Shown here: piece by piece, positions 9,655 to 21,224 of the stretch
How the letters are laid out: every line of letters begins with the position of its first letter
Numbering within the stretch: the stretch's first letter is position 1
Source: Phaeosphaeria sp. MPI-PUGE-AT-0046c
Lineage: Eukaryota > Ascomycota > Dothideomycetes > Pleosporales > Phaeosphaeriaceae
Direction of reading: 5' to 3'
Assembly: GCA_020747045.1 (NCBI GenBank)
Contig: JAGTJN010000002.1
Location: forward strand, 1-64,000
Length of the DNA stretch: 64,000 nucleotides
Notes under the pieces: model-generated
Database searches by the model: none
What the model saw: only the letters and a program-made list of their open reading frames with translations
Told to the model about the DNA's origin: nothing
Position numbers and translations under genes: made by a program

Positions 9655-11369
9655 ATGCTTGAGATGAGTACGTTCATAGTGCTCGCGGTTGGCTCGCTCT
9701 TCAGCTATGTAATCTCATATCCGATTCCAAAACCTCTGCAAGTACTTACATATCCAATATCAAGATTCTTGTTACCACAATTTACAATCTTTTTTTCCAT
9801 CCGCTTGCCCATATTCCTGGCCCATTCCTATGTCGCATATCCGCCTTTCCATCATTCTACCATGCAGTCAAACGTGATCGTCATGTTTGGCTCTGGCAGC
9901 AATTCCAGTTGTATGGCGGTAAGGTTCGTGCAGCGCCGAATTTGGTGGTCTTCAACTCTCCCAATGCATACAATTCCATTTTCTCGCACAAAGCGAACGT
10001 AAAGCGGTCCAAATTTTACGATGCCTGGTCTCGGAATTCAGATGATGTCAACGCATTGATGACGTCCGACATTGAGATCCATGCTAGAAAAAGACGCCTT
10101 TTGAATCTTGCCTTCACCGATCATTCAGTAAAGGCTGCCGGTCCCTTCATAGCGATGCACATCGATCGATGGAATGAACTGTTGTTAGACTCAGAAGGGG
10201 GGATTGATGAATGGTCCTGCCCTCGAGATGTTTCAACGTGGACTATGTACCTTGTGTTTGACATCTTGATGGACTTGTGCTTTGGAGCTGTTATGAACAC
10301 CAAGGAACCTGGAGAGAACCCGTTCCAAAAGATCCCGCAGGCATTTGACGACTTCGTATCCTACAATTATCCAGTAAGTAGAGATTTTGACATTTTTCGT
10401 CTGGACGAGTGCTGAAACAGCGTTTAGATAACTAAGACGCCGTTTCTGGAGTTGCTGATATGGTTGAAGCCTCGTGGTCTAGACAATCTCCTTGAGTATG
10501 TGATACCTCCAACGATCAAGGACCATTATGCATTTGTCGAAGATATGGTCACGAAACGACTAAAGGAGCAGCGAATCGATGAGATGGGAAAGACGCGAAA
10601 GGAAAGAAAAGACATGCTTCATTTCTTGTGCAGCGCAAAGGACCCTGATACTGACGAGCCAGCTTTTGGCTTCAAAGACCTGCTGGCAGAAGCCAATCTC
10701 CTCATAATGGCGGGCTCAGATACAACATCCATCACTATCAGCAGCTTGTTCTTCTACCTTACACACAACCAACGCGCCTATCTGAAGCTGGTCAAAGAGA
10801 TTAGAGACGTTTTCCCTGAGGTCGAAGACATCGTTTATGGGCCTAAGTTATTGAAGGACTGCAAGTACTTGCGAGCTTGTATTGATGAGACTTTGCGTCT
10901 TTCACCCGCGGGGCCAAGCGAGCTTCCGAGGGAGGTATTGCCGGGAGGCACTACTATTGATGGGGAACATTATCCAGCGGGCGTTATTGTGGGTACACCT
11001 AATTGGGCTATGGGTCGAAATGAAGAGCACTATGGCGATGCGTACACATTCAGACCGGAACGATGGATTGTATCAGATGAGCTCGAGTCCTTGAACCTAG
11101 ACGAGGACGTGCGTAAACTTAGGCGTGGGCTCCACACCTTCCTCAAAGGACCTGGATTTTGTGTGGGACAAAAGCTTGCTATGCTGCAGATGTCAATGGT
11201 TATTGCTAGAACACTATGGCGTATGGATGTAAGACTAGCCCCCGGCACGGATATAGGTGCAGGAGATTCTAAGCTAGGATGGGGATTAAGAGATCCTAGG
11301 CAGTATGTTCTAGGCGATGCTTACATCGCCTTGCATCAGGGACCGCTAGTACAGGTTAGGCCACGATAG
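9655..11369 (+). CDS. Cytochrome P450 monooxygenase
   Basis: The 534-aa haem-thiolate monooxygenase model is assembled from three exons: 9655-9708, 9765-10373 and 10428-11369 (introns 56 and 54 nt, phase 0). The N-terminus is a membrane anchor, then FFHPLAHIPGP, the proline-rich hinge typical of microsomal P450s. The I-helix AGSDTT is at about 316-321, the K-helix ETLR at 375-378, FRPERW at 429-434 and the haem loop F459-LKG-PGF-C466-VG. All catalytic motifs are intact, unlike the neighbouring relics. It resembles the benzoate-hydroxylase/isotrichodermin-hydroxylase-like fungal P450s, but the substrate cannot be read from sequence. There is no reductase or biosynthetic core gene nearby. An alternative start at 9664 removes three residues. 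Confidence 0.9.
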
Positions 11370-11901
11370 GCCTTGCTCACACGCAATAATGTATTCACTT
11401 GAGTAAAGAAAGAGCAAAGATATGCATGGGATTATAGAACTTGTTCCGAGGTTTCCAACTACTATTAGGTGGAAAACGACGCTAGTGTGCTCTATCAGTT
11501 TCCTCGTGGCTGTCGTGGTCATCGAGATATTGTCGTCGTCTTGGGCTGGGCACTGCATGTTTCTGAAGATGATGGAGCCCTCCCATACTTTGAAGAGTTT
11601 GAAATGAAGATACGAAACACGAAATACATTATGGATGCACCTGATAACGCTTGTCGATTTAGGGAAATAACAGCACAAATGCATCTTGCGACGGCAGTCA
11701 AACATCACAAGAACGGCGGTTGCTCCCGAAACGCCTTGCAAGCACTTCAGCATCAACAAAAGCAGGCCGCAGAAATTGATGAGTTTAATTCAACTAGAGT
11801 TTAATTTGCTCACTCTATGCAGCCATACTCAATTCGCCAAAGAAACACCAGCACCGCGGCACATACATCATTCGCCAGCCCCATTCCTCCAGTCCTAGTA
11901 A
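11370..11901. other. Intergenic region between convergent genes
   Basis: This lies between the 3' ends of the P450 and the leftward secreted-protein gene. Overlapping short open frames on both strands show no recognisable protein. Confidence 0.4.
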
Positions 11902-12426
11902 TCAATCCCAGTAAGGCGGTTGCGGAGGGCTACTAAAAGGATATAAGGGATAGGCATTCGTAACCTTGGCCGTAGTATTGCCTTTCGGTACACAGGTCTC
12001 GCTCCCATCCACATCCCTCTCACACTTCACCACGAAGTCTGCGCGATAGTAAAACGTATAGACGTTCGAAGCGCACCCTTCATAAGCCACAAAAATGAGC
12101 GCCGCGCTTTTCTCAAGCCCATTTTCTTCTAGCACACGAAATTGGCCGTTTGTCAGTTCAGAATGAGGCGATGTGCAAGGTACGACCGTTGTTTTGTTGA
12201 TTGGTGGGATAGAGGAGGTATTGGTGACTGCGCAGTCGAGTTCGAACATAGGAACTTGCCAGTGGACGGAGGAAGACCTGTTGTTGTCCGGGGCACCGTT
12301 GAAGAGGGTGAAGTTCGTGATGGCGTCGGTGCCGGTGAGCCACAAACAGCCATGTACAGGAACCCATACGAAGGCGAGGGAATGTCTGGAGGCTGCGAGT
12401 ACGGAGAATAGAATTAGACTCTTCAT
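11902..12426 (-). CDS. Small secreted protein, 174 aa
   Basis: Leftward, single exon, starting MKSLILFSVLAASRHSLAF, a typical signal peptide. The mature part has six cysteines (LDCAV, VPCTS, EGCAS, VKCER and ETCVP among them) and several N-glycosylation sequons (NFT, NRS, NTS, NKT, NTT), so it should be an extracellular, disulphide-bonded glycoprotein. I chose the ATG at 12426 because the signal peptide starts there; the frame is open 35 codons further upstream. No known domain is recognised. Its size, cysteines and location in relic-rich DNA fit an effector-like protein, but that is inference. Confidence 0.65.
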   Translation of the reverse strand: MKSLILFSVLAASRHSLAFVWVPVHGCLWLTGTDAITNFTLFNGAPDNNRSSSVHWQVPMFELDCAVTNTSSIPPINKTTVVPCTSPHSELTNGQFRVLEENGLEKSAALIFVAYEGCASNVYTFYYRADFVVKCERDVDGSETCVPKGNTTAKVTNAYPLYPFSSPPQPPYWD

Positions 12427-13100
12427 TTTCTGTATACAATGCTGGTTATGGGTCTGATTAGGGTTGAAGTGGCATTTTATACGCTTGCGAGGTTGCGCAA
12501 TCAAGCTCCACCTCATCAAGTGTACTGCCAAAACAATCGGATAATCTAACGCGCAGAAAGTTTGGTCTAAGATTGCTCAAAGCACGTCGAAATCAATTTG
12601 GTGGTTTAGCCGCCATGATTGTTCGGTGCATGAGTCTACTTTGGGCTAAGGTATCAATATTGTTATATGTTTGCAGGTAAGCGATTACTATTTGGTCTTA
12701 GCCTCAGAACACAGGTAAGAACGAGATACCGACTAAGGGATTTCACCTCGAGCCTGCCCCTACAGCATATGTAACTTGCAATACTTGTGTGAGCTCATTG
12801 TAGATCTCTTAAGTCCACTCCATATATTGTAATTCGATAGAGCGTTCTTAGATTGAGGTCATCTGATGCCGGGTATTGCAGATGACACAGCGTAGAAAGC
12901 CTGCCAATATTGCAAGCAGCTAAAGATGGTTTTTGAAATCTGCAACAGTTCTTCTGCGCTAATAAGCTCAAGGACACCTACATACAGTTCTCCAGACAGC
13001 GGCTGAGTAAGACACTGCAGGGCCCATACGCGGACTTGTTAGTCCCTAGCCTAGGCCGAACGCTGCAGCTGCCGTTATTCAATAATGCTGAAAACCTTCT
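12427..13100. other. Intergenic, AT-leaning
   Basis: No coding sequence recognised. It includes the promoter of the leftward secreted-protein gene. Confidence 0.4.
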
Positions 13101-13725
13101 TCAGGACTTTAGCTTTGCTTTAAAATCTATGTGTAGATCATATGAGCCTCCACATAAATGCAAGAATAAGCTAACGTGATGGCGAGAAGACGGGCCAGTA
13201 GCGCGACGCGTGTTGCGCTTTCCAAGCCATTGTACACTCGGCTTCGAGACTGCATCCATGATGTTTATGCTTGCCCCATCCTCCTCTAACAAATCCATGG
13301 TATGAGCTTTGCCTTCAGAGAGGGCGAAGTGCATTGGACGTAATCATGCCAGCCAGGGAACATCTTATTCGCACCTGCGCTGTGCTGCAAAAGGAGGGGC
13401 ATAGTGCGGAGCTGGACGCACTATCTATAACAGCATATGATGCACCACAAGACATACAGCGTTGCAAAAGCATCTCCATCTTACGCAGACTGTCACCGCT
13501 CGCAGCATCAGACATCAGCGACGAGTGTTTGCTCGCACTCGGACGCGACACAAATTGCGGCGGGTCCGCCCCAAGCTCTAGTGGTACAAAAATCATGTCA
13601 GGCGTGTCTCGCCTTACAGCCCCATAAAGTGTCTGCGCGTCGTGGGGTAGAAGGAAATTAGTGATACCTGGATGTGCAGACGCTAGTGCCTTAAATGCAG
13701 TGCCCTCCGCCAATGGTCCTGCTGA
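13101..13725 (-). pseudogene. Ankyrin-repeat relic
   Basis: On the reverse strand two overlapping frames read as consecutive ankyrin-like units: GTAFKALASAHPGITNFLLP, then TLYGAVRRDTPDMIF with LELGADP, then LMSDAASGDSLRKMEMLLQ, and after a frame change MHFALSEGKAHTMDLLEED and GASINIMDA. Ankyrin units run as x-LHxAxxxGxxxxVxxLLxxGAdxnxxD, and the match is good. The frameshift near 13320, the lack of a start ATG in the first frame and the early stops suggest a truncated remnant of a larger ankyrin protein. Confidence 0.5.
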
Positions 13726-15741
13726 TCACTGAGCTTGTTAAAACATCGAAAGTATTGACACTGTATTACACTGTGCAAGCAAGTGATATAGAGATAACAG
13801 TTGCATAGCCCCTCTCGGCCGCTGCTGTCAAAAAGCGTACCATGTTTGACACCGGTTTTATTAACACCTGTTGCACACTGTTCGAGAGCTCATTCTTGTT
13901 CGCATAAATGATGTGAGGCTTTTGCTTCATTGTCTAAGTCTATTGTGGTTGCAAGATCAAGGTTCGTAAAACCTAGTCGCTGCTAGATATGCTTGCTCCA
14001 ATAGAGAATGCGGGCGACGTCTTCGCCTTATGAGTACATCCCCAATATCTCTGGTTGAATGGCGCAAGCTTAGGAGATTCTTGATATATACCATAGACCA
14101 TTCAGTCAAACCTATGTCGTTGTACTATTAGTGCGATGGGGCTGGATGGTGGAGTGTTGATGAGGCTGAACATGAAAGCAGTGACGGTACTGACAATGGC
14201 GTCAGGTAGTTGTAATCTATTATATCTTATTGTAGAGCGTTTCGCCCTCCATCTCGCATCGAAATGTTATTCCATGTTCCATATCGGAGATGACGGCCAA
14301 GTAGGCCGTCTCGCGATGGGAACGGTACGAAGATTACTCTGTGTATTCACTTCTACAGACAGTTTGCAGTGTCTTATACGTGGGTGCGAGCCTCAACGAT
14401 TATTATCTACTTGAATTCAACAAGCAGCACGTCTCTGGCGTAGGCATGAGCAGCGACTGTTACGGTGTATGTCGGTTGTCGTCTCGATTTGCGGCGGAGT
14501 AGTTGACAAGCAAACAAAATTGCTATACACCAAGTCGGCGTAGCTCGGAAAAATAGATCTCAAAGCACCATGTAAGGTTTCAGCACGTGATTGAGTTAGG
14601 TAAAGCTGCGCACAATAGATTCGAACGGATCTAATGGCCCTCGCTTCTAAAAATGACATGACTCTTGATAGGTCTGGGAGAATACTAAAGGCTCCAGAAG
14701 AATACATGTTAGAATGGAGTAATGCCAAGGAAAACATCCGAAGCTCACAGTTCCACTGCATCTCGATTGCGTGATGATCAAACACACGGTTGAAGAGGAA
14801 CCTGTAATCCCTCGCACCTTGCTCATCAACGTGGCTCGTGCACAGTGATTGAGCACTGGCAGCCAGGTCCATCTTTTCTATCATCGTAACGAGGATATAC
14901 AATGAACATCTGACACTTTTGTGTGGTATTGATGACTTGTGAACATAGCCTGGCGTCAGGTCATTTGAATGACACCGCTGCGATACACGACAGTGCCCTG
15001 CAAGAGGTCAAAGCTCTGCTTCAGATGGCATACTTACCTTAAATACTACCCTCTTTTCTTCAATTATGCCTACTTGTGTCGTTATATAGCATCGGTCTTA
15101 CGACAATGAGGGCGCAAGGATCTACTGACATATGACGATGGCCTTGGTGTCGTGCCAAATCATCCCTATAAGAGTATGTTCTTCAGCGGCGAGACCTTTG
15201 AATAAGCAGCATAACGTCCCTGATGAATTCTGTTGATTCTCATGACAACGCTTAGCAAACCTCGAGATGGCTGTGAAAGCCTGACAACGATACGCAAGGC
15301 AACAACTGTAGGGTGCTGACGCTGAGGCTTGTCTGGAGAAATTATGTAGATAACTGCATCGGGCCGAGTGATTGAAGGAAAATCTAGGCTTGCAGGGTCA
15401 CATTACCACGCTCTTTTAAATGTAGCTTTTGGGTTCTTTCATGCATCATCGAGCCTTGCTTAATGGCCCTTCCTAGTCTAGCTTGAAATAAGATCGAGAA
15501 GAGGTGTATTGAGAGAGCCTGACGACTTTGGAGAGACATGTTCATTGTTCTGTTCAAGAGGTAAGACTGCTATATAAACTTTTCTATCGCTTCCTGTCAC
15601 AGTATGTACCTCCTCAACTTCGATAGGGTTTCTTAGCATCAAATGGAATTGAATAGATCAACCAATCCATGATTGACAATTGGGAAACTCCTCCACCCTA
15701 GCAAATCGCGCAACACGCTCTCAGTCCCAGCAGTGGCTCGT
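13726..15741. other. Gene-free stretch
   Basis: About 2 kb without a gene I can name. One leftward open frame at 14417-14902 (161 codons) is uninterrupted, but it has no signal peptide, domain or recognisable motif, and its flanks show no convincing exon structure. It may be a relic or a lineage-specific gene. Confidence 0.35.
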
Positions 15742-16130
15742 CTAGCAGCCGCTCACGTCATAAGAAGCTGGGGTGAAGTCATCAAACTCCTCGCAGCCAT
15801 CTGTGCACGTGTCAACAAAAGCGCAATGTGATAGCAACCTCAGTCAAGCAGTAGAGTTAACTCACCCTCGTCGAAGGCCTCAAGATCCCCACTATTGAGG
15901 GGGCAGCCCTCTTCCTCGTAGAAGGTGATGATGCAGTTGCCCAAGCCGGTGATGTCGACATGATCTTGATCATCATCAGGCGTGACGGCCGTGCAGCCCA
16001 GATTGCCATCACCCGACCCTGCGGTTGCACCGGTTATAAGGCATTCGGGAGCGTCGGCGAAGGAGAATTCCCATGCGGCAGCCTTGATAGCAATGGCCGC
16101 AAGGGCGAAGGCAGTAAAAGTGTACTTCAT
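15742..16130 (-). CDS. Small secreted cysteine-rich protein, 107 aa
   Basis: Leftward with two exons: 15866-16130 and 15742-15800, joined over a 65-nt intron (GTGAGT...GCACAG). The start MKYTFTAFALAAIAIKAAA is a strong signal peptide. The mature protein is acidic (DDDQD, EEEG, FDED) with six cysteines, including ECLI, LGCTA, GNCII, EGCPL, DGCEE and the final residue, which suggests three disulphides. The last exon adds two cysteines and ends exactly on one, which supports the splice model. No domain is recognised. It resembles fungal effector candidates by size and composition only. Confidence 0.7.
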
Positions 16131-17264
16131 CTTGAAAACTTGGGTGGGATATATAAGTATTTGATGCTTTTCTTGTAGGCTTTGTGAGTTGAATGAATAG
16201 CACAGAGGGGTACGGACAGGAAGCATTCTTATATGCGAGTATGATCAGATTTCGCCCTGATTCATCATCGATTGCGGAATGTCTTTGAGGTCGACATCGA
16301 CCCCACTGCAGCTGACAGTGATGAGAGAGGATCGATGCCATTGATCAGTATCTCCAAAGGCTTGGCCTTTTGCTGTGCATTGATCGGTCAATTCGATGGC
16401 GAACTGACTTACAAGATCCCTTGCTATGTGGTCCAGGTCTAGGGCCGAGTTGTGACAGTGCTCATCGAAATGCTTTGCGCTAAGGATTTACGCTAAGACC
16501 AGTCTGAGGTAGGATGTTAGCAACCAATCCAGTGCAAGCATACGTTGAATATTAGTATCTATTTTCTCTTACAAGCACTACTTTCACGCTACATCTGAAT
16601 CGGTCTTTTTTGCCGGACAAGTATGAGGTTCAAGGATAGTAGGAGTGTTATAGTGCATGTGCTGTGACACCGGTTCCTTAGCTGCAGTGTTGGCTATTGC
16701 CCTGTAGAGCACTAGCACTGAGTCAAGTTTTTGAGGTAAGCACCATCCACTACGGCTCCTCGAGGATTATGCATGTAGGTGGAGCGACATTGGGCGGGCG
16801 ATCGCCCGCTTACCCTGAAGTTACTTTTGTCCTAGCGAAGAAGCTAGAAGTCTTATATTCAACGTTAATATTACGTTGCGCTTACCAGCTATACACTAAA
16901 GTCTCATCGGGGCAGAAACCTGGGACACTTCTCGATGGTAAAAGTTTTCGCCCCGTGTCTTCATAGCATTTGTTTGGCTGCAATTGTTTCATCCTTGATG
17001 CTAAGTGGTGTTGGGTCAAGCCAGCAACGCCTTGCTCATCGTCCACGTGCATAAAGCACTGACTTCTTAGCGAGGGCGCTGAATGTCTGACATCCGACGT
17101 CACCATCAACGAACCCTGTATTACCAAACGCTTGGCAATTGGGGCTGTGAGTGTGACGTCAAAGTTCAGCATAACGTCAAAGACAAGAGATAGACCAGCA
17201 CTTCGAGAGAAAAAACTTTGGGGCATCATCCTCTTCTCTACGACAGAACTTTCACAAGGCAATA
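16131..17264. other. Intergenic region
   Basis: No gene recognised in about 1.1 kb. The right end (from 17175) would be the 5' leader of the split-start gene. Confidence 0.4.
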
Positions 17265-17637
17265 AGTATGTTTTGATCTCTTAGCATCAACTGACCTCAA
17301 CTGACATGGACTTCCCCCAGTGGACGGAACAGTATACTCAGACTATAAAGCTCTCAATGCCAACCAAACCAACTGGAGGCGAATTATCAGCTTTTACGAG
17401 GCCCATGCTGAGGATCGTTCGAGAATCCACTATACTTTTCGCAACACAGGACTGCACATCGTCATCTTTGTGCACGAGAAAGTACCTCTGAACGAATTTA
17501 AGCCGCTGCTTTTGCAGTTCTTTAAGACCATGAAGACTACGGACCAAGTCAAGAATGACAAGATTGATATTCGCGCTGTCAAGCGCGAAGCAAGTGTGGT
17601 CGTCGATGAGGAGGAGACAGTGGAAGACGCCGAGTAA
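17265..17637 (+). CDS. Small acidic-tailed protein, 105 aa, start codon split by an intron
   Basis: A strong intron lies at 17266-17320 (donor GTATGT, branch-like CAACTGAC, acceptor CCCCCAG). Splicing joins the A at 17265 to TG at 17321 and so creates ATG-GAC-GGA. The resulting 105-aa frame runs to 17637. The upstream exon frame has no ATG before a stop at 17172, so the split codon is the natural start. The product (MDGTVYSDYK...) is soluble and alpha/beta-like, with FEAH-type segments replaced here by SFYEAHAED, HIVIFVHEK and LLLQFFKTMK, and an acidic C-terminus rich in Glu and Val. No family is recognised. If the first exon is non-coding, translation depends entirely on splicing. Confidence 0.5.
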
Positions 17638-19177
17638 ACATATTGAAGGAGTTTACGACAGTTGAATCGCGAATTCACGGTCAAATTGTATTGCGAAGCA
17701 GGATTTCTCAGTTAAGAAACAAGTAGTTACCCTCCCAATCATCAATATCAACGCACATCTGCACATAAAATGGTGGGCTACTTCGTTGTTCCGACGTTGG
17801 CCAATACCCATTCTATCTTTTTATTGTACAGTAAGCGCAGATACCTTAACGTGGTGTCCCATCTCCTCTAATATCCATTGTCTCTTCTGATCATTTCGAA
17901 CGAGGCTCGCTACGCAGCAGCGCTGCAATTGCCTCAGCCTTGATGTACTTCAGGCCCCTCTTTGTGCTTATGGAGGCGGCAAAGGATAATCTACGATTCC
18001 TTCTGCAGTGAGATCTTGTTGAAAAGTTGTAGCTGAAGCCCTCTCCGCCTTTTGAGCTAGATCATAACCTAATCCTTGCTATAACGTGAAGACAAACCGC
18101 TCGTCGATCTATACTGTAGTGATCGCAGCCACAGACTGAGGGTTACGCGTCACTCCTGGTTCGAGGAGTCGCTCCATATCGTAACGGGCGTAAACAGGGG
18201 TTACGAGTTCGGAATGTAGTCGACTATAGTAGCTCCTCTACCGATTGTGCCAAGGTTGACACCGACCAACACTAGTGTTTGACGACTTTGGTAGGGCCTT
18301 CCCGATATTGCTTATTCTGATCATGAGTGCACCCGAAAGACGACTAGTTCTGCAGCCATCCTAGTACATTTTGCCGTCTCCTGATTTCGAATCATGATTT
18401 TAGTCTAGCGCTTGTAGATCAAGTTCAAGCTTACACTTTAGGCAAATGGTACTTCTGCAGAGTAGTACGAAACATCTAGTCATGACAACCAATATCAACT
18501 GAAAGTGAATCTATTGTTAGGCGTATCCTAAGCCATTCTCTAGATGATTGTTTCAAGCTCATAGTAAGCAATGCTTCTGCGGAGCGGCACGAAGCAACTA
18601 GTGATGAACGCTAAAATTTCTCACCGGGGGTAAATAAAGTCACTCATTGGGTGTTTAATTCAGGGCGTTCTCGGGCAAACGATGGTACTAGCTTTTACTT
18701 ACTTGTCTCAGCGGCAGCAATGGAAATCCACCTTTTGTTGACAAAACAAGACAGCTTCATCGAATCTCTCTTATGCTTCCTGTTATGTCGGGCACACTAC
18801 AAGGAATAGCTACAATGCTCTACATGACTAAATCTGACAGTCTAGGTAGGGTCAGCCGCCTCCAATAATGCTATGCAAAGCGCCGTTCGTGATACGGTGA
18901 ATGCAGGGGAACTGTGAACGAATGTGCAAACGTACTGTAAGCAATCGCCCCCTCGGCTGTCCTGATCGCGGTGCAAAGCATACCTCAGTCAATAGTAGTG
19001 GTAGAGGAATACTGGCACGTAGGCTCAATTGCTCCCTGGTAGGTACTATTGAAAGACATGTGGATGAGGTGGGATCCCTTTGCTGGAGTATAAGTAGGCG
19101 CTGCAGACGTAGGAATTCAACATCAATCTCATCATCAAAAGCTTTATCATCGGTCAATTTAGCAAAAAGACTTCACG
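17638..19177. other. Gene-free stretch
   Basis: About 1.5 kb, mostly AT-leaning, with no gene recognised. It contains the imperfect repeat pair listed separately. The right end holds the promoter of the secreted-protein gene at 19178. Confidence 0.4.
18423..18612. repeat. Pair of imperfect direct repeats with transition-type differences
   Basis: The segments at about 18423-18490 and 18552-18612 align over some 60 bases. In the core, CTGCGGAGCGGCACGAAGC in the right copy corresponds to CTGCAGAGTAGTACGAAAC in the left copy. The core differences are all G-to-A or C-to-T in the left copy, the direction expected of RIP. The copies are far shorter than normal RIP targets, so they may be pieces of a larger dispersed element. 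Confidence 0.45.
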
Positions 19178-19796
19178 ATGTATTCCTTTCAGGCCATTAG
19201 TATTGCTATACTCGGTTTTGTTGCTACGGTATTTGTGTCCCCCAACCCATCTCTATGCTTAATTGGCTACGCAATACTTACAAAAAGTCTAGAGTAATGC
19301 CGCTGCTCTGAGCATGTCAGAGGGTGGTACCCCTGGTGGCTGCACTGGCGGAACTGGTTGTTGTATTCCCACTTGTGACGTGCAGGTCACCGACTCTCTG
19401 GGCGGCAGCGGAGTGGTGCGTTGGTCTGCGAATTGCCAAGCCAATTTTGCCAACCCTATGGGCACCCAGGATGTGTACGTGATATTGATTTCCAAACTGC
19501 AGATGAGACATACGCTGACTTATTGCACCAAAATTCAGTGATGACGACCACCAGATGACTTGGCTCAAACAAGAGGACGGTCAGGTTGTCATTGACGTTT
19601 TCCGCAAGAGTGACTCGAAATATGACCGCTGGGCTATCAGCAATTGCGTGCCTCCGGATTCTACTGGAGGCTCTCAGTGCGCCCCCTCTGGTGGCGGCTG
19701 CGTAAGTAGTCACCTTTTCTCTTCTAGATACTGGCTATGTCACTGATTTGTTGCCCACAGGACACCAACCAAATCCTTTTCGGTGCCCAGGGCTAA
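19178..19796 (+). CDS. Small secreted cysteine-rich protein, 143 aa
   Basis: There are four exons: 19178-19228, 19293-19474, 19539-19701 and 19761-19796, with three short introns whose phases fit (total 432 nt). The signal peptide is MYSFQAISIAILGFVAT plus SNAAA from exon 2. The mature protein is Gly-rich at its start (GGTPGGCTGGTGCCIPTC) and has eight cysteines in all, including SANC, SNCVPP, SQCAP and GGGC. The middle reads like a beta-sheet domain (VRWSANCQAN, GQVVIDVFRKSDSKYDRWAI). I recognise no family. Three introns in so small a gene, an intact frame and the disulphide potential suggest a real secreted product and a possible effector. Confidence 0.7.
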
Positions 19797-21224
19797 AATA
19801 TTTGCTAGCTTGGGTCCTAAGAGACGCAGAGGAAGGGCATTAGGAGGCGATTGTTTCAGAAATTCCCAGTCATTACCACTATATATTCAGTATCGTAACC
19901 AGATTCCTCTGTGCGTGTGCTCTATGGAAGTCTTTCTTCGGACTGCTTTTCGCTTCCCGCTGCATCTGTAGTGTGCACTAAATGATGTTTTACTGCTCCC
20001 TCAAACATTCGAAATTACTCATCGCCTCTGCTGATGCAACTTTGAACACACCAATGCTTTTCACAGTTTGATAATCTTTTAAATCATTGTCATGTCATAC
20101 TACTTTTTAGTCTGCACCATGATTTCGTTCGCCGATGACATCGTCAGTTCTCACCCATATTATTGCATAGGCGCAGCCTATCATCGTATCCTAAGTTCAC
20201 TCAAGGGGCTATCCGCGCAACTTGCCAACAGTTTTGCTGTCTAATGGGCTGCGCGCACAGAAATTTCGAGCGCCGCCCAACCGGCTGTGTCCATCGGCTG
20301 CGTCCATGCCGTCAATGCAATGTGACATCCAAAATAAAGACTGTAGTGAACCAGTCTCCATTGTCTATGACATATCAGTTTGGGGAACTCCCTGTAGCTA
20401 GCGTCTTGGTTGGTCTCATCACAACACCTGTTGTCGAAGAAATCAACGGCCTGGACTTGGTGTTGGTGAAAGGCTACGATTCATTCTCCCTGTAGGGATT
20501 GTTTGAGCATATTTCCAGACGCGGCGGACACATTTCAGACAGTACTTGTCTTTTCCAATAGCTCTATACAGCATCTGCAACATACTGAACGTTCTCGTTA
20601 CAGGGGAAACGGTGTTCTGTCATTGCCCCTGACATCATACGAGGCTTTCAGCAACGACATCCTCAAGCAAATAGCTATTAAGCTGTGTCCCTTACAGATT
20701 CATTAGTCTGTGATAGACGAGTGTGCCTTAATCTGAACAGTTTTGAGACGAGTCTGAGATCTTGGTACCAATTGTCATGAAATGTGATCTTGCCAGCCAG
20801 TAAATTTTAATGCTAGCAAACACGGGCTCGATGTTGCTTGTTATCATCGAGGCTTCCAACTTCGATGCCAAGAACTATGTTGGAGCTGTACTGTAGAGGT
20901 TGATCTATACAACGGTAGCTCCAATTCTTGGACTGTAATGGCTTCCCTGTTGATAAGCATATTTTACAGCGAGATTCGTTCAGCTAGTCCGCTTGGGCAT
21001 CTCTTTGAAGTGTGCCTTGAGTCTGAGTTACAACAATACCTCATTTGCCTATGTTGGTTCCGAGGAAGAATAGCTTGATGCGACACATTGGGGAGAGAGA
21101 TGTACTCTGGAAACGAGACATGGCAGAGTGATTAGCCAGCATGGCACGCCTTCGTTTTAGTTATTCGCCTAGATGGTATTGTTACACGTAAGAGCTAGAA
21201 GGATATCGGCGAGTCACAAAATGA
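19797..21224. other. Gene-free stretch with short relic-like frames
   Basis: Short plus-strand frames at 20163-20495 and 20503-20706 lie close together and may be remnants of one decayed gene, but I cannot assign them. Stops occur in all frames beyond 20.7 kb. Confidence 0.35.

Noticed and set aside
9655..12426. P450 with neighbours as a secondary-metabolite cluster
   Set aside because: No PKS, NRPS, terpene synthase, DMATS or pathway regulator is present in the window.
14417..14902. 161-codon reverse-strand frame as a gene
   Set aside because: It has no domain, signal peptide, codon-usage support or exon context; it is kept only as a note in the gene-free stretch.
20163..21100. Possible remnant of an NRPS condensation domain
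   Set aside because: A short FQTVLVF-like string resembles condensation-domain sequence, but no HHxxxD motif or continuous similarity could be followed.
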